This document shows positions 17,724-26,631 of a DNA stretch of 64,000 nt, piece by piece. The stretch is from assembly GCF_025854375.1 (NCBI RefSeq), contig NZ_CP107575.1, positions 930,001-994,000 on the forward strand, read 5' to 3'. The DNA comes from Glutamicibacter sp. JL.03c. GTDB lineage: Bacteria > Actinomycetota > Actinomycetes > Actinomycetales > Micrococcaceae. Below the pieces are notes generated by a model, which had not been told where the DNA came from, ran no database searches, and saw nothing but the letters and a program-made list of their open reading frames with translations. Every line of letters begins with the position of its first letter. The first letter of the stretch is position 1. The position numbers and the translations under genes are program-made.

Positions 17724-18857
17724 ATGGCATCCATTGCAACCACCGAGGAACCACAGCTCGCCGGCGGCCAAGACGGCATGATGCGCCGTAGCGCCGTCGG
17801 TGAGCACCACTTCGAATTCGGCGGCTACCTGCCGCAGATAGAGCTTGCCTATGAGTCCTGGGGAACCCTGGACGAAGGCGGATCCAACGCCGTGCTGGTG
17901 ATGCACGCGCTGACCGGCGACGCCCATGTTGCCCAGGGCGACGGGCATAGCGCTGGCTGGTGGGACGGATTTGTCGGCCCCGGGGCCACGATCGACACCG
18001 ATAAGTACTTCGTGCTGGCCGTGAATATGGTCGGCGGATGCAATGGATCCACCGGCCCGTCCTCGCTCGACGAGCACGGCGTGCCCTACGGCTCTCGCTT
18101 CCCGTTCGTCACCATCAAGGATTCGGTACGCCTCGAAGCACGCCTTGCGCAATTGCTGGGAATCACCTCCTGGCATGCGGTGATCGGCGGATCGATGGGC
18201 GGCGCGCGAGCCTTGGAGTACGCGGTCGAATTTCCCGAACAGGTCAAGAACCTGGTGGTGATGGCCTCCTGCGCTCAAGCTACGGCCGAACAGATCGCCT
18301 TCGCCCAGGTCCAGACCCAGTCCATCCGGCTGGATCCGAACTTCAACGGCGGCGATTACTACACCAGCGAAGCAGGTCCGGAAGCCGGACTCGGCCTGGC
18401 TCGGCGCCTCGCGCACATCACCTACCGCTCGGCGGCCGAGCTGGAGGCCCGCTTCGGGCGCACCGCCCAGCCCGGCGAGCACCCCACCGGCCAGTTGGAT
18501 GGTCCGCGCGGCCGTTACCAGGTGGAAAGCTACTTGGATCATCAGGCCACCAAACTGGTGAACCGCTTTGATGCCAACAGCTACCTGGTGCTGACCGAGG
18601 CGCTGATGAGCCACGATGTGGCGCGCGGCTACGAGTCGCTGCAAGCCGCCTTGGCGCGCCTGGACACGGTCAACGTGGTGGTTGCCGCCGTGAATTCGGA
18701 CCGCCTGTACTTCCCGGAGCAATCCGAGATGCTTGCGGCCAGCTTGGCGACACCAACCTCGGTGCATTACATCGATTCGCCGATCGGCCACGATGGCTTC
18801 CTGACCGATGCCAGCCAGCTCGACGGGATCTTGCGCGGCAGGGTTTTCAGCCGCTAG
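17724..18857 (+). CDS. metX: Homoserine O-acetyltransferase
   Basis: Transfers acetyl from acetyl-CoA to homoserine, the first committed step towards methionine. It is a 377-residue alpha/beta hydrolase-fold enzyme. The nucleophile S157 lies in GGSMGGARALE; the catalytic Asp is in NSDRLYFP and the catalytic His in IGHDGFL. It begins two bases after metY stops, so the two are coupled and share riboswitch control. A terminator follows 11 bases downstream. Confidence 0.95.
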   Translation: MASIATTEEPQLAGGQDGMMRRSAVGEHHFEFGGYLPQIELAYESWGTLDEGGSNAVLVMHALTGDAHVAQGDGHSAGWWDGFVGPGATIDTDKYFVLAVNMVGGCNGSTGPSSLDEHGVPYGSRFPFVTIKDSVRLEARLAQLLGITSWHAVIGGSMGGARALEYAVEFPEQVKNLVVMASCAQATAEQIAFAQVQTQSIRLDPNFNGGDYYTSEAGPEAGLGLARRLAHITYRSAAELEARFGRTAQPGEHPTGQLDGPRGRYQVESYLDHQATKLVNRFDANSYLVLTEALMSHDVARGYESLQAALARLDTVNVVVAAVNSDRLYFPEQSEMLAASLATPTSVHYIDSPIGHDGFLTDASQLDGILRGRVFSR

Positions 18858-18868
18858 CAGCTTAACGC

Positions 18869-18911
18869 GAAGGGACAGCTCCCACCAGTGATCGGTGGAC
18901 GCTGTCCCTTC
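18869..18911. terminator. Terminator after metX (bidirectional)
   Basis: An 11-bp stem, GAAGGGACAGC (18869-18879) with 18901-18911, with a large loop that itself contains CCACC...GGTGG. It separates metX from the convergent SGNH hydrolase gene. Confidence 0.6.
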
Positions 18912-18928
18912 ATGCTGTTAACGATTGG

Positions 18929-19786
18929 CTACTGGGCGCTATCGCCGGCGCCCAGCGAATCATTGGGCTTCGGCGCGGTGAACGGCACCGCCGACGGGCG
19001 CTTGGGGGTAATGCCATCGCCCGAGGACTGGTGGCGCAACCGGCGCAGCACCCACGGCGCCAGGTGCTCACGAGCCCACTGCAGGTCCTCAATCCGTGCC
19101 TCACGCCAGGTTCGCAAATCAGGCAGCGGTGCCACCTCGGTGTCGATCGAATGCGGCACGTTCAAGGCATCCAGAGCCATGGCCGCAATCCGTTGATGAC
19201 CTATGGGCGAGAAGTGCAAGCGATCCGGGGCCCACATTTGTGACTGGTGTAATTCGCGTAGCGCCCACATGTCGCCCACAATGGCGTCGTATCGCGCGGC
19301 CACCGTGCGAATGTTTTCGTTGTAGATGGCCACCTTGCCGCGGATGCTTCCCAGCACCGGCGTATCGCGAATATCCGGACCGGTGACGATCAACAGGGTC
19401 GCGCCCGTTGAGCTGAGCTTCGCGACCGCGCCGTCGAGAATGTCAGCGATCTTATCCGGATCCCCGCCCGGCCGCAGCACGTCATTGCCGCCGGCGCACA
19501 AAGAGATCAGATCCGGCTTCAAAGCGATGGCGGGAGCTACCTGCTCGGCCACGATCTGTCCGATCAGCCGGCCGCGGATTGCCAGGTTCGCATAGGCGAA
19601 ATCTGAAACAGTGCTGCTCAGCTCCTGAGCCAGCCGATCGGCCCACCCCAAATGACGGCCGGGATTTGACGGATCGGGATCGCCTATTCCTTCGGTGAAC
19701 GAGTCACCCAGCGCGATGTAACGACGCCAAGGATGTAGCGACTCTACTGCGGATTCGGGAGTTTCAAGGTCAAAATCTTTAGGCAC
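18929..19786 (-). CDS. SGNH/GDSL-type hydrolase
   Basis: A 285-residue esterase/lipase-like protein. Block I is GDSFTEGIGD (nucleophile Ser near residue 29), the Asn block is AGGNDVLRPG, and the Asp-His block is DRLHFSPIGHQRIA, so the catalytic set is complete. No signal peptide is seen, so it should be cytoplasmic. The substrate is unknown; relatives hydrolyse acyl or acetyl esters. It converges on metX. Confidence 0.85.
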   Translation of the reverse strand: MPKDFDLETPESAVESLHPWRRYIALGDSFTEGIGDPDPSNPGRHLGWADRLAQELSSTVSDFAYANLAIRGRLIGQIVAEQVAPAIALKPDLISLCAGGNDVLRPGGDPDKIADILDGAVAKLSSTGATLLIVTGPDIRDTPVLGSIRGKVAIYNENIRTVAARYDAIVGDMWALRELHQSQMWAPDRLHFSPIGHQRIAAMALDALNVPHSIDTEVAPLPDLRTWREARIEDLQWAREHLAPWVLRRLRHQSSGDGITPKRPSAVPFTAPKPNDSLGAGDSAQ

Positions 19787-19844
19787 AATCTACATTGTTA
19801 CCCTATGGTAACTATCCGTCAATCAATCTTGGGGATGATCTACT

Positions 19845-20255
19845 TCACCCCTCACTCCAGCCTTTCAGCAAATCCTGGCGGGCCTGCACGTACTCATCGT
19901 TCGAAAGGATCCCACGGGAACGCAGGCTTGTTAGCTCTTCCAGCTTTGCTTCCAACGACTGCTTCGCCGCCAAGAGATTGGATTGCGCCAATTTTGTCTT
20001 CAAGTCGGTTTCGAAGGTAATGGGATCCATACCAGCGCTTTTGATATTGCGCGAATTACGTGCCTGAGCAAAAACAATGGAAATCACGATGGAGACTAAA
20101 AATACGGCAACTAGCCCTATGAGTATCGGCATCACGGAGAACGTGGCATCTATAAAGCTAGACCCAGTGGAAAGATCGTCCTCTATGTAGCCAAAACTGG
20201 ATTCATCGGCTGGCAGTGACTCGTCATAGCCGTAAATGACCTCGCTGTTTTTCAT
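19845..20255 (-). CDS. Small membrane protein with C-terminal SHOCT-like motif
   Basis: A 136-residue protein. Residues 1-38 are acidic, one clear membrane helix follows (VMPILIGLVAVFLVSIVISIV), then a basic/coiled segment. The C-terminal end, LEELTSLRSRGILSNDEYVQAR, resembles the short SHOCT helix pair found at the ends of many bacterial proteins. The role is unknown. It lies 58 bases from the SGNH hydrolase gene on the same strand and could be co-transcribed. Its GC content is a little low. Confidence 0.65.
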   Translation of the reverse strand: MKNSEVIYGYDESLPADESSFGYIEDDLSTGSSFIDATFSVMPILIGLVAVFLVSIVISIVFAQARNSRNIKSAGMDPITFETDLKTKLAQSNLLAAKQSLEAKLEELTSLRSRGILSNDEYVQARQDLLKGWSEG

Positions 20256-20541
20256 TGCACCTTCGTTCGTCGTTACTCGGTAAAATTGCGAAGAAAATTC
20301 ATTAGTTGGTTTAATGCTTCTTATTGCTAGTCAAGCATGGATTATTTGATGGAACCTGCTGGACCGGCAACTTTTATCAAATCGCAATCGATATGGTGTG
20401 GCCGTCTGCCTCTTCGGCCTTGCTCAGGCTTGAAGACTGTCGTTTTTCGGGGCTGAAATTTTCGGGCAAAAATCCGAGACCATTGTCCACAATCCGCTTG
20501 ATTCCGGGCTATTTTGTCGGTCGCTCACGGGAAAATTAGAT

Positions 20542-22101
20542 ATGAGCAATCCAAATTATTCTGAAGATTATGACGATGAACATCGTCTACCGCTGAGCCC
20601 TCCGGGCACTCGCAACGAGTCTCGTCCAGACTCCATCTTTTCGCAGTATCTTTCGCATCAGATTTTTTATGGTCCGGTCATGAAGCGAGCTGAAGTCCTT
20701 TTTAACGCGGGGCCGGTGCAGAGTACTTTTGATGCGCTAGAACGTCTGAAGACCATTCAACAGCTCCATGGATCCCTGGACGCGATGACGTCCACCTTGC
20801 TGGCGGATACCGTTGAGCAGGTTGGAGCGGGTTTCGCGGATAACCTTGCTGAGCTGCGCGCTTCCAACCCGGACGAATTGCGCGAGGCTGGGCGGAGTGC
20901 CGAGTTTTATCGTGTAGACCCTGGCTCTGATCAGATTATCAATGCCAATTTCGTGGCCGAGGCCGCGGTTGCGCTGAGGGAAACTCCGCAGATGGTGGGC
21001 AAGCGCATGTTCTATGCAAAGGGCTTGCGCCATGTCTGCAAGGACACTTTGATAGCACTTGCCGCCGGGGAAATCACGGTCAAGGCGGCCCACTACATTG
21101 TGAAGTTCTCGCAGGACTTGGTGCCAGAGCAAATCGAGATCATGGAGCATCTCTTGCTACCGCTTGCAAAGACTGCCAGCGACGACACTGTCTATCAGAA
21201 AGCACGCAGACTGCATGATCGGATGAATCCTGAATCAGCGCAAGAACGTCGCAATAAGTCAGAGGCCGCGCGCAAGGTAACGCACTGGTTCGACGACGCA
21301 TCCGGTATGGGAACCATCCAGCTGACCCACCGTTCCGACGTCATTAAGTCCATCATGAGCACTCTTCGTTGGACGGTGGATCAGGACAATGATCCAAGAG
21401 ATGAACGCACTGTTGAGCAGCAGATGGCAGACGTTTATGCGGATGCCTTGATCAATGGCTGGCCTGGTAGCGACGGTTCACCGCTGAAGCCTCGCTTATC
21501 GATCACTATTCCAGCGTTGGAAATGCTGGCGAATCCCAACAAAGCCCTTGCTGATTTGGAAGGCGTTGGTCCTATCCCCGTAGGGCTAGCGCTTGAGTTG
21601 GCGAAGGACGCTCCATCATTCCAGCGGGTCCTGACTGATCCGTGGACCGGCGCGGTAATTGATGTTGAACGTAGGAAGTACACCCCAACGCAAGGAATGA
21701 AGGACCTCCTGCGGCACAGGGATGTTCATTGTTGTTTCCCCGGATGCAGGCGCCCTGCTGACGTTTCGGAAATGGATCATATTGAAGACTGGGCGCATGG
21801 CGGAAACACTGACCGCGACAATATGCATCTGCTGTGCAAGCGGCATCAGATGTTCAAGCACGCACTGGGGTGGAAAATCCATGCAAGGCCCGACGGGACG
21901 AGGTCTTGGCTCACGCCGCATGGGCTGCACGTCATCATCACGCCGGAAAGCATTGACGTTGTTGAAAACCTGGATTACATAAATGATCACTGTCCGCAGC
22001 GGCCTGAACCTCCACGAATCCCGCAGGTCCGGCTCAACGCAGATACGCTTCGGGTTCTCAGCTATCCGGAACAGCCGGAAGCAAAGCTTAATTCCGCCTG
22101 A
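20542..22101 (+). CDS. DUF222 and HNH endonuclease domain protein (13E12 type)
   Basis: A 519-residue protein with an N-terminal DUF222 region (about 60-350) and a C-terminal HNH nuclease. The HNH part reads CCFPGCRRPADVSEMDHI, then NTDRDNMHLLCKRHQMFKH, with CxxC-type pairs and the catalytic DH intact. This family is multi-copy and specific to actinobacteria; its biological role is not settled and mobility has been suspected. GC is lower than in its neighbours. The 395 bases downstream carry three direct repeats described separately. The start at 20542 follows GGGAAAA. Confidence 0.88.
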   Translation: MSNPNYSEDYDDEHRLPLSPPGTRNESRPDSIFSQYLSHQIFYGPVMKRAEVLFNAGPVQSTFDALERLKTIQQLHGSLDAMTSTLLADTVEQVGAGFADNLAELRASNPDELREAGRSAEFYRVDPGSDQIINANFVAEAAVALRETPQMVGKRMFYAKGLRHVCKDTLIALAAGEITVKAAHYIVKFSQDLVPEQIEIMEHLLLPLAKTASDDTVYQKARRLHDRMNPESAQERRNKSEAARKVTHWFDDASGMGTIQLTHRSDVIKSIMSTLRWTVDQDNDPRDERTVEQQMADVYADALINGWPGSDGSPLKPRLSITIPALEMLANPNKALADLEGVGPIPVGLALELAKDAPSFQRVLTDPWTGAVIDVERRKYTPTQGMKDLLRHRDVHCCFPGCRRPADVSEMDHIEDWAHGGNTDRDNMHLLCKRHQMFKHALGWKIHARPDGTRSWLTPHGLHVIITPESIDVVENLDYINDHCPQRPEPPRIPQVRLNADTLRVLSYPEQPEAKLNSA

Positions 22102-22128
22102 TCTGGCGGACCACTAGTGATTCGTTGA

Positions 22129-22154
22129 ATGACAAATATTTTCAGTCAGCAAGG
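22129..22154 (+). repeat. Direct repeat copy 1 (ATGACAA...CAGTCA)
   Basis: Reads ATGACAAATATTTTCAGTCA followed by GCAAGG. It aligns without gaps to copies 2 and 3. The ends TGAC and GTCA are complementary. An inverted CTAGTGA (22114-22120) lies 8 bases upstream. Confidence 0.7.
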
Positions 22155-22334
22155 GACTTCAAACCACCCATAATCACGTATCGGTATCGGCCATGAAGCT
22201 GATGGCCTTGAATCCTCGCGGCCTCAATTCTTGGGCTACACCCTAGCTTGAATTCCTGACAGCGTGAATGGATTTTTTTGTCCGTTGATGCTGAACAAAC
22301 GAACGATTGGTCGTACGCCAGCGACGTACTCGTA

Positions 22335-22360
22335 ATGACAAGTTTTTTCAGTCACTAAGA
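22335..22360 (+). repeat. Direct repeat copy 2
   Basis: Reads ATGACAAGTTTTTTCAGTCA followed by CTAAGA. It starts 206 bases after copy 1. It shares the ATGACAA block, the T-run and CAGTCA. Confidence 0.7.
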
Positions 22361-22413
22361 CGAGTGGGTGGGAACTTCTGAGCTTCCGCAGAGGTAGTGA
22401 TCCAAGACGTGGC

Positions 22414-22439
22414 ATGACAAGATTTTTCGTTCACTAGCC
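22414..22439 (+). repeat. Direct repeat copy 3
   Basis: Reads ATGACAAGATTTTTCGTTCA followed by CTAGCC. It starts 79 bases after copy 2. A TAGTGA (22395-22400) upstream is the reverse complement of its TCACTA end. Confidence 0.65.
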
Positions 22440-22497
22440 ACAGGGCATAGGGCAATAAGCCCAACCTCGACGATGTCTTTTCGCTAATCTTGAGCAC

Positions 22498-23148
22498 ATG
22501 ACTTCATCCGAGACCGCGCCAGTGGCCATCATCTCCCGCAACGACGATTCTCGCTTGGGCACCCCGTTGCTGGTGTTCCTGCATGGTTATGGATCAAATG
22601 AACAAGACCTAATGGGTCTCTCGCGCTACCTGCCCGAAGAATTCACCTACTTATCCGTGCGCGCACCACTGCAGGCCGGCCCTGGATTCTGCTGGTTCCC
22701 GCTTACGCAAGAAATCGACTACTCAAGTGAAGCCGTTTCAAGTAGCGTTGTTGCATTGTGGCAGCTGCTGGAGCCGCTGAGCAAGCAGCACTCCTCGATC
22801 ACGCTGCTGGGTTTCTCGCAGGGAATGGCAATGGCAACATCCTTGGCCCGATATCAGCGCGAGGCCATCACTGCAGTGATTGGTCTATCTGGGTTTGCCG
22901 TTGAACCGCGAGATCTAGAGATTCTCGACGACGAAAAATTGCGGCAGAATCCGATTCCGCTGTTCTGGGGCAGAGACCTTGCCGATCCGGTGATTACCCA
23001 GGACAAGATCGCTTTCACCCTTGGATGGGTATCCAAACATGCAGAGCTGACCATCGAAACCTACCCGCAAATCGGGCACTCGGTCAGCATGGAAGAACTT
23101 GAAGACGTCGATGCGTTCCTCAAGAAAGTGGTGCTCGGGCAGGAATAG
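22498..23148 (+). CDS. Alpha/beta hydrolase, phospholipase/carboxylesterase family
   Basis: A 216-residue cytoplasmic serine hydrolase. The oxyanion region is VFLHGYGSNEQDL; the nucleophile is in LLGFSQGMAM, the catalytic Asp in GRDLADPVI and the His in QIGHSVSMEE. Size and motif order fit the carboxylesterase/acyl-protein thioesterase group. The substrate is unknown. It converges on the S4-domain gene with no base between the two stop codons. Confidence 0.82.
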   Translation: MTSSETAPVAIISRNDDSRLGTPLLVFLHGYGSNEQDLMGLSRYLPEEFTYLSVRAPLQAGPGFCWFPLTQEIDYSSEAVSSSVVALWQLLEPLSKQHSSITLLGFSQGMAMATSLARYQREAITAVIGLSGFAVEPRDLEILDDEKLRQNPIPLFWGRDLADPVITQDKIAFTLGWVSKHAELTIETYPQIGHSVSMEELEDVDAFLKKVVLGQE

Positions 23149-23388
23149 TTACTGCTGGGAGGTCACTTTCACGCATTCGCCGTTAACGCAGACGACGTCT
23201 CCGGGGCGGATCTGGGCCCCGCGGCGGGTGTCGACTGCTCCGTTGACCGTGACAACGCCTTCGGAAATAAGCTCCTTGGCGTGGATGCCGTCTTCGGCGA
23301 GGGAAGCCAGTTTGAGCAGCTGGCCCAAGCGGATCGATTCGTCGCGGATTTCTAGGTCAAAAGCTTCGTTGGCACTCATGGCTCCCAT
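23149..23388 (-). CDS. RNA-binding S4 domain protein
   Basis: A 79-residue protein that is essentially one S4 RNA-binding domain: residues 18-60 contain IRLGQLLKLASLAEDG and AKELISEGVVTVNG, followed by RRGAQIRPGDVV. It is similar to the small YaaA/YlmH-like S4 proteins thought to bind structured RNA. A second ATG three codons in (23379) has comparable ribosome-site spacing, so the true start may be there. It lies divergent from glyS. Confidence 0.82.
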   Translation of the reverse strand: MGAMSANEAFDLEIRDESIRLGQLLKLASLAEDGIHAKELISEGVVTVNGAVDTRRGAQIRPGDVVCVNGECVKVTSQQ

Positions 23389-23559
23389 TCTTCCCTATAA
23401 CTGGGCCAGTCGCGCCACGATGTGGGCAAGAGCGGGGAAGTTCACTTTCGCGTTACCCGCATCCGCTTAGTCTCACGGCCTTGGAAACGATACCCTTGAA
23501 CGGTATGTATTTTTCTACGGACCGCAACCAGCGGCCTCGTAATTTCCATTGGAGTTGAT

Positions 23560-24945
23560 ATGGCGCCACAGTCCAAGCTAGATCAGGTAATTTCCCTCGC
23601 AAAGCGTCGAGGCTTCGTTTTCCAGGCTGGTGAAATTTACGGTGGTTCCCGTTCCGCATGGGATTACGGACCTCTTGGTACCGAACTGAAGGAAAACATC
23701 AAGCGCGAGTGGTGGCAGAACTTTGTCCGCGGCCGCGAAGACATGGTTGGCCTGGACTCGTCCATCATCCTGCCAAAGGCTGTCTGGGAAGCTTCCGGTC
23801 ACGTAGCTACTTTCACCGATCCACTGGTCGAGTGCATCCAGTGCCACAAGCGCCACCGTCAAGATCACCTGATCGAGGCCTTCGAAGCGAAGAAGGGGCG
23901 TGCGCCAAAGGACGGCATGAGCGAGATTGCCTGCCCTGACTGCGGCACCAAGGGCCAGTTCACCGAGCCCCAGATGTTCTCCGGTCTGATGAAGACCTTC
24001 CTGGGCCCAGTGGATTCAGAATCGGGCATGGCCTTCATGCGTCCAGAGACTGCTCAGGGCATCTTCGTGAACTTCGCTAACGTGCTCACCGCCAGCCGCA
24101 AGAAGCCACCATTCGGCATCGGCCAAGTCGGCAAGGCCTTCCGTAACGAAATCACCCCAGGTAACTTCATCTTCCGAACCCGCGAGTTCGAACAGATGGA
24201 AATCGAGTTCTTCACCGCTCCGGAAGATGCACCGAAGTACTTCGACCAGTGGGTCAAGGATTGCTGGGCATGGTTCGTTGATCTGGGCATCAAGGAAGAA
24301 AACCTGCGCCAGTTCGACGTGCCAGAAGACGACCGCGCGCACTACTCGGCGGGCACCATCGACTTCGAATACCGCTTCGGCTTCCAGGGGTCGGAATGGG
24401 GCGAGCTCATGGGTGTCGCCAACCGCACCGACTACGACCTGTCGAGCCATGCCAAGGCTTCGGGCGCAGAGCTGACCTACTTCAACCAGGCTACCGGCGA
24501 ACGCTACACCCCATACGTGATCGAGCCTTCCTTCGGCCTGACCCGTTCGATGATGGCCTTCCTAGTGGATGCCTACACCGAGGACGAGGCGCCGAACACC
24601 AAGGGCGGCGTGGATAAGCGCACCGTACTGAAGCTGGACCCACGCCTGGCTCCGGTCAAGGCCGCTGTGCTGCCACTGAGCCGCAACGAGAACCTGTCGC
24701 CGAAGGCCAAGGAGCTGGCCAACGAGCTGCGCAAGCGCTGGAACATCGACTTCGATGACGCCGGAGCCATCGGCCGCCGCTACCGCCGCCAGGATGAGAT
24801 CGGTACGCCGTTCTGCATCACCGTGGACTTCGACACCCTCGACGACCAGGCCGTGACCATTCGCGAGCGCGACACCATGACCCAGGAACGCGTGTCCCTG
24901 GACCAGGTCACCGCCTACCTTTCCGAGCGTCTGAACGGAGCCTAG
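23560..24945 (+). CDS. glyS: Glycyl-tRNA synthetase (alpha2 type)
   Basis: Charges tRNA-Gly with glycine. It has 461 residues, the single-chain bacterial/eukaryotic-like class II form. Visible features are [12 protein letters not shown] near the N-terminus, motif 2 [30 protein letters not shown], the motif 3 region [13 protein letters not shown], and a C-terminal anticodon-binding domain from about residue 365. The ATG at 23560 follows TTGGAGTTG. A GNAT gene follows after only 6 bases and is probably co-transcribed. No T-box leader is seen. Confidence 0.96.
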   Translation: MAPQSKLDQVISLAKRRGFVFQAGEIYGGSRSAWDYGPLGTELKENIKREWWQNFVRGREDMVGLDSSIILPKAVWEASGHVATFTDPLVECIQCHKRHRQDHLIEAFEAKKGRAPKDGMSEIACPDCGTKGQFTEPQMFSGLMKTFLGPVDSESGMAFMRPETAQGIFVNFANVLTASRKKPPFGIGQVGKAFRNEITPGNFIFRTREFEQMEIEFFTAPEDAPKYFDQWVKDCWAWFVDLGIKEENLRQFDVPEDDRAHYSAGTIDFEYRFGFQGSEWGELMGVANRTDYDLSSHAKASGAELTYFNQATGERYTPYVIEPSFGLTRSMMAFLVDAYTEDEAPNTKGGVDKRTVLKLDPRLAPVKAAVLPLSRNENLSPKAKELANELRKRWNIDFDDAGAIGRRYRRQDEIGTPFCITVDFDTLDDQAVTIRERDTMTQERVSLDQVTAYLSERLNGA

Positions 24946-24951
24946 AGCCCG

Positions 24952-25881
24952 ATGAACGAACTGGAATTCCGGCCCTGGCGCAACGGGGATGACCTGGAGC
25001 TGCTGCAGGTTTTCGGTGATCCGCGCTCGCCACAGGCCCACCAGGATCGCACCATGCTGCGCGAGAACAGCGATGCGCTGTTCTCCCGCACGCTGGTGGC
25101 CAGCATCGATGGCGTAGCAATCGGTGCCGGCGTGGTCTTCGCCTCCTCGCTGCACCCGCAGCGCTTGTGGCTCTACGTCGAGGTGGCTGCCGATCAGCGC
25201 CGCTCCGGCGTGGGCACCGCCCTGGTCCAGCAGCTGCGCCAGCAGATCCCGGCCGATCAGGTCCAGCAGCTCAAGGCCCGCTACACCGTGACCCCGGGCG
25301 ATCCGGCCACCGCGGCGGCAGGTTTCTGCAGGGCTTTGGGGCTGGGCGAAATCCAGGTCTCGCGCGATGTGATCCTGGAGCCGGGCGCCTTGGCAGAACC
25401 GGTGTTCGATACGAACGACCGGGTGATCGAGGAGCTGTCCACGGGCAGCGTCGAGCTGACCAAGCTGGTCATGGACTTCTACAACAAGGTCCACGAGCAG
25501 TGGGATCCAGCCCAGATGACCGTTGGCTCGGCCCAGCGCATGCTGCTCGACGAGCATACCGGCGCCCAAGCGGCCCTGGTGCTGCGCGATAAGCCCAAGC
25601 GGGAGGGCGGGGTGCCGCTGGCCTTCGCAGTCAGCTACGTACCAGCGCGCGAGGACGCTCCCTCGGATGTGCTGGTGGGACACAACCCGGCCTTCAGTGA
25701 TGACGAGGTGGCCGAGGCGGTGCGCGATATGGTCGCGATGCTGATCCACCAGTATCCGGTGAAGCTGGAAGTGGATTCGTCCATGTTCATCCTGGCTTCG
25801 CTGATTGACGCGCTGGCGGGGGTTGAGCAGGCCACGGTCATTTCGACCACGCATATCATGGCCAGCGACGCAGCCAAGTAG
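24952..25881 (+). CDS. Two-domain GNAT acetyltransferase
   Basis: A 309-residue protein with a good N-terminal GNAT domain (about residues 1-150; acetyl-CoA motif VAADQRRSGVGTALV) and a C-terminal half of similar length (from about 165) that looks like a degenerate second GNAT copy (DVLVGHNPAFSDDEVAEAV). The substrate is unknown. It is coupled to glyS by a 6-base gap and ended by a strong terminator. Whether it acts in translation or is only co-transcribed cannot be told. Confidence 0.75.
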   Translation: MNELEFRPWRNGDDLELLQVFGDPRSPQAHQDRTMLRENSDALFSRTLVASIDGVAIGAGVVFASSLHPQRLWLYVEVAADQRRSGVGTALVQQLRQQIPADQVQQLKARYTVTPGDPATAAAGFCRALGLGEIQVSRDVILEPGALAEPVFDTNDRVIEELSTGSVELTKLVMDFYNKVHEQWDPAQMTVGSAQRMLLDEHTGAQAALVLRDKPKREGGVPLAFAVSYVPAREDAPSDVLVGHNPAFSDDEVAEAVRDMVAMLIHQYPVKLEVDSSMFILASLIDALAGVEQATVISTTHIMASDAAK

Positions 25882-25890
25882 TGCCAGCTC

Positions 25891-25926
25891 AAGCGGGACC
25901 AGGTTCGTGAACTGGTCCCGCTTTTG
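25891..25926 (+). terminator. Rho-independent terminator after glyS-GNAT
   Basis: A 12-bp perfect stem, AAGCGGGACCAG (25891-25902) with 25912-25923, with further GTTC/GAAC pairing inside the loop and a TTTT tail. It begins 10 bases after the stop codon. Confidence 0.85.
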
Positions 25927-25969
25927 CGTCCTCTCGGCCCCTTCTGCCCTTTGGCACGAAAGCAGCTTG

Positions 25970-26574
25970 CGTGACACGCAGCGCCGCACCGGCGGCACGT
26001 TCTTTCTCGTGCTGTTCTCCTTCGCCTCCGGCCTGCCGCTGTGCGTGCAGTCGCGCATCAACGGGGCGCTGGGCGCGTAGCTGGGAGATGCCATGGCGGC
26101 ATCAACCATCAGCTTCGGAGCCGGCTTGGCGGCCTTGATCCTGCTGGCCCTCGCCGTACCCCGGGTGCTCAACACCGTGCGGCAGGTGCCGAGCATCGGC
26201 GTCGCGGCGTTCACTGTCTGCCTGGCAACCGGCCAGGCGATCGGTTCCATGCTCATGGACCGGGTGGGCTTTGGCGGGGCCGCGCCACGAAAGATCAATG
26301 CCCTGCGCATCCTCGGCTTGCTCATGGGCTTCCAGCCTGCGGCCAACGGCGAGCCAGTGGCACCCTATGGCGGTGCCACGACGGCGACCCTGGTCAACTT
26401 CTGTCGGCTTCCTGGTCCTGGATGTGATTTCCCCCGGCCCTGGGATCCTCCGTCACGGCCGCAACCGCCACGGGCACCGTGCTGACACTGCTCGCCGTTG
26501 GCTTGGCCTCGTTCCCGGGGGCGCGCAGCGCACAGGAATCCAGCGACCGCAGCCCGGTCGCAGTGCGCGAATAG
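25970..26574 (+). pseudogene. Decayed DMT/YdcZ (DUF606) family transporter
   Basis: Pieces of one membrane protein lie in more than one frame. Frame one gives FASGLPLCVQSRINGALGA, then an in-frame TAG (26078-26080), then LGDAMAASTISFGAGLAALI, VPSIGVAAFTVCLATGQAIG and a second-half start (ANGEPVAPYGGATTATLVNF). After about 26400 the match shifts frame (VGFLVLDVISPGPGI), and then shifts again to TGTVLTLLAVGLASFPGA, ending at 26574. This order matches the two homologous halves of YdcZ-type transporters but is too short, so segments have also been deleted. Confidence 0.75.
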
Positions 26575-26631
26575 CCTGCCGCGCTGTGGTTGTTCACTGT
26601 CCGTTTCCCTTTCACGCCTAAGCTGGAATTC

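Larger units (their letters stand above)
22102..22497. other. Non-coding stretch with repeats downstream of the HNH gene
   Basis: No gene is apparent. It is AT-richer than its surroundings and contains three related 26-bp direct repeats, a CACTAGTG palindrome (22112-22119) and no clear terminator for the HNH gene. The promoter of the following esterase gene should lie in its right end (TAATCTTGAGCACATG context), but no strong boxes are seen. Confidence 0.6.

Noticed and set aside
20542-22101. Homing endonuclease or restriction enzyme
   Set aside because: The HNH motif is present, but the DUF222 fusion is a separate multi-copy actinobacterial family; no methyltransferase partner or intron is near.
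22129-22439. CRISPR array
   Set aside because: Three repeats are spaced 206 and 79 bases apart with no regular spacer length and no cas genes.
23389-23559. T-box leader before glyS
   Set aside because: The 170-base gap has no T-box sequence and no antiterminator-like pairing; a plain promoter is sufficient.
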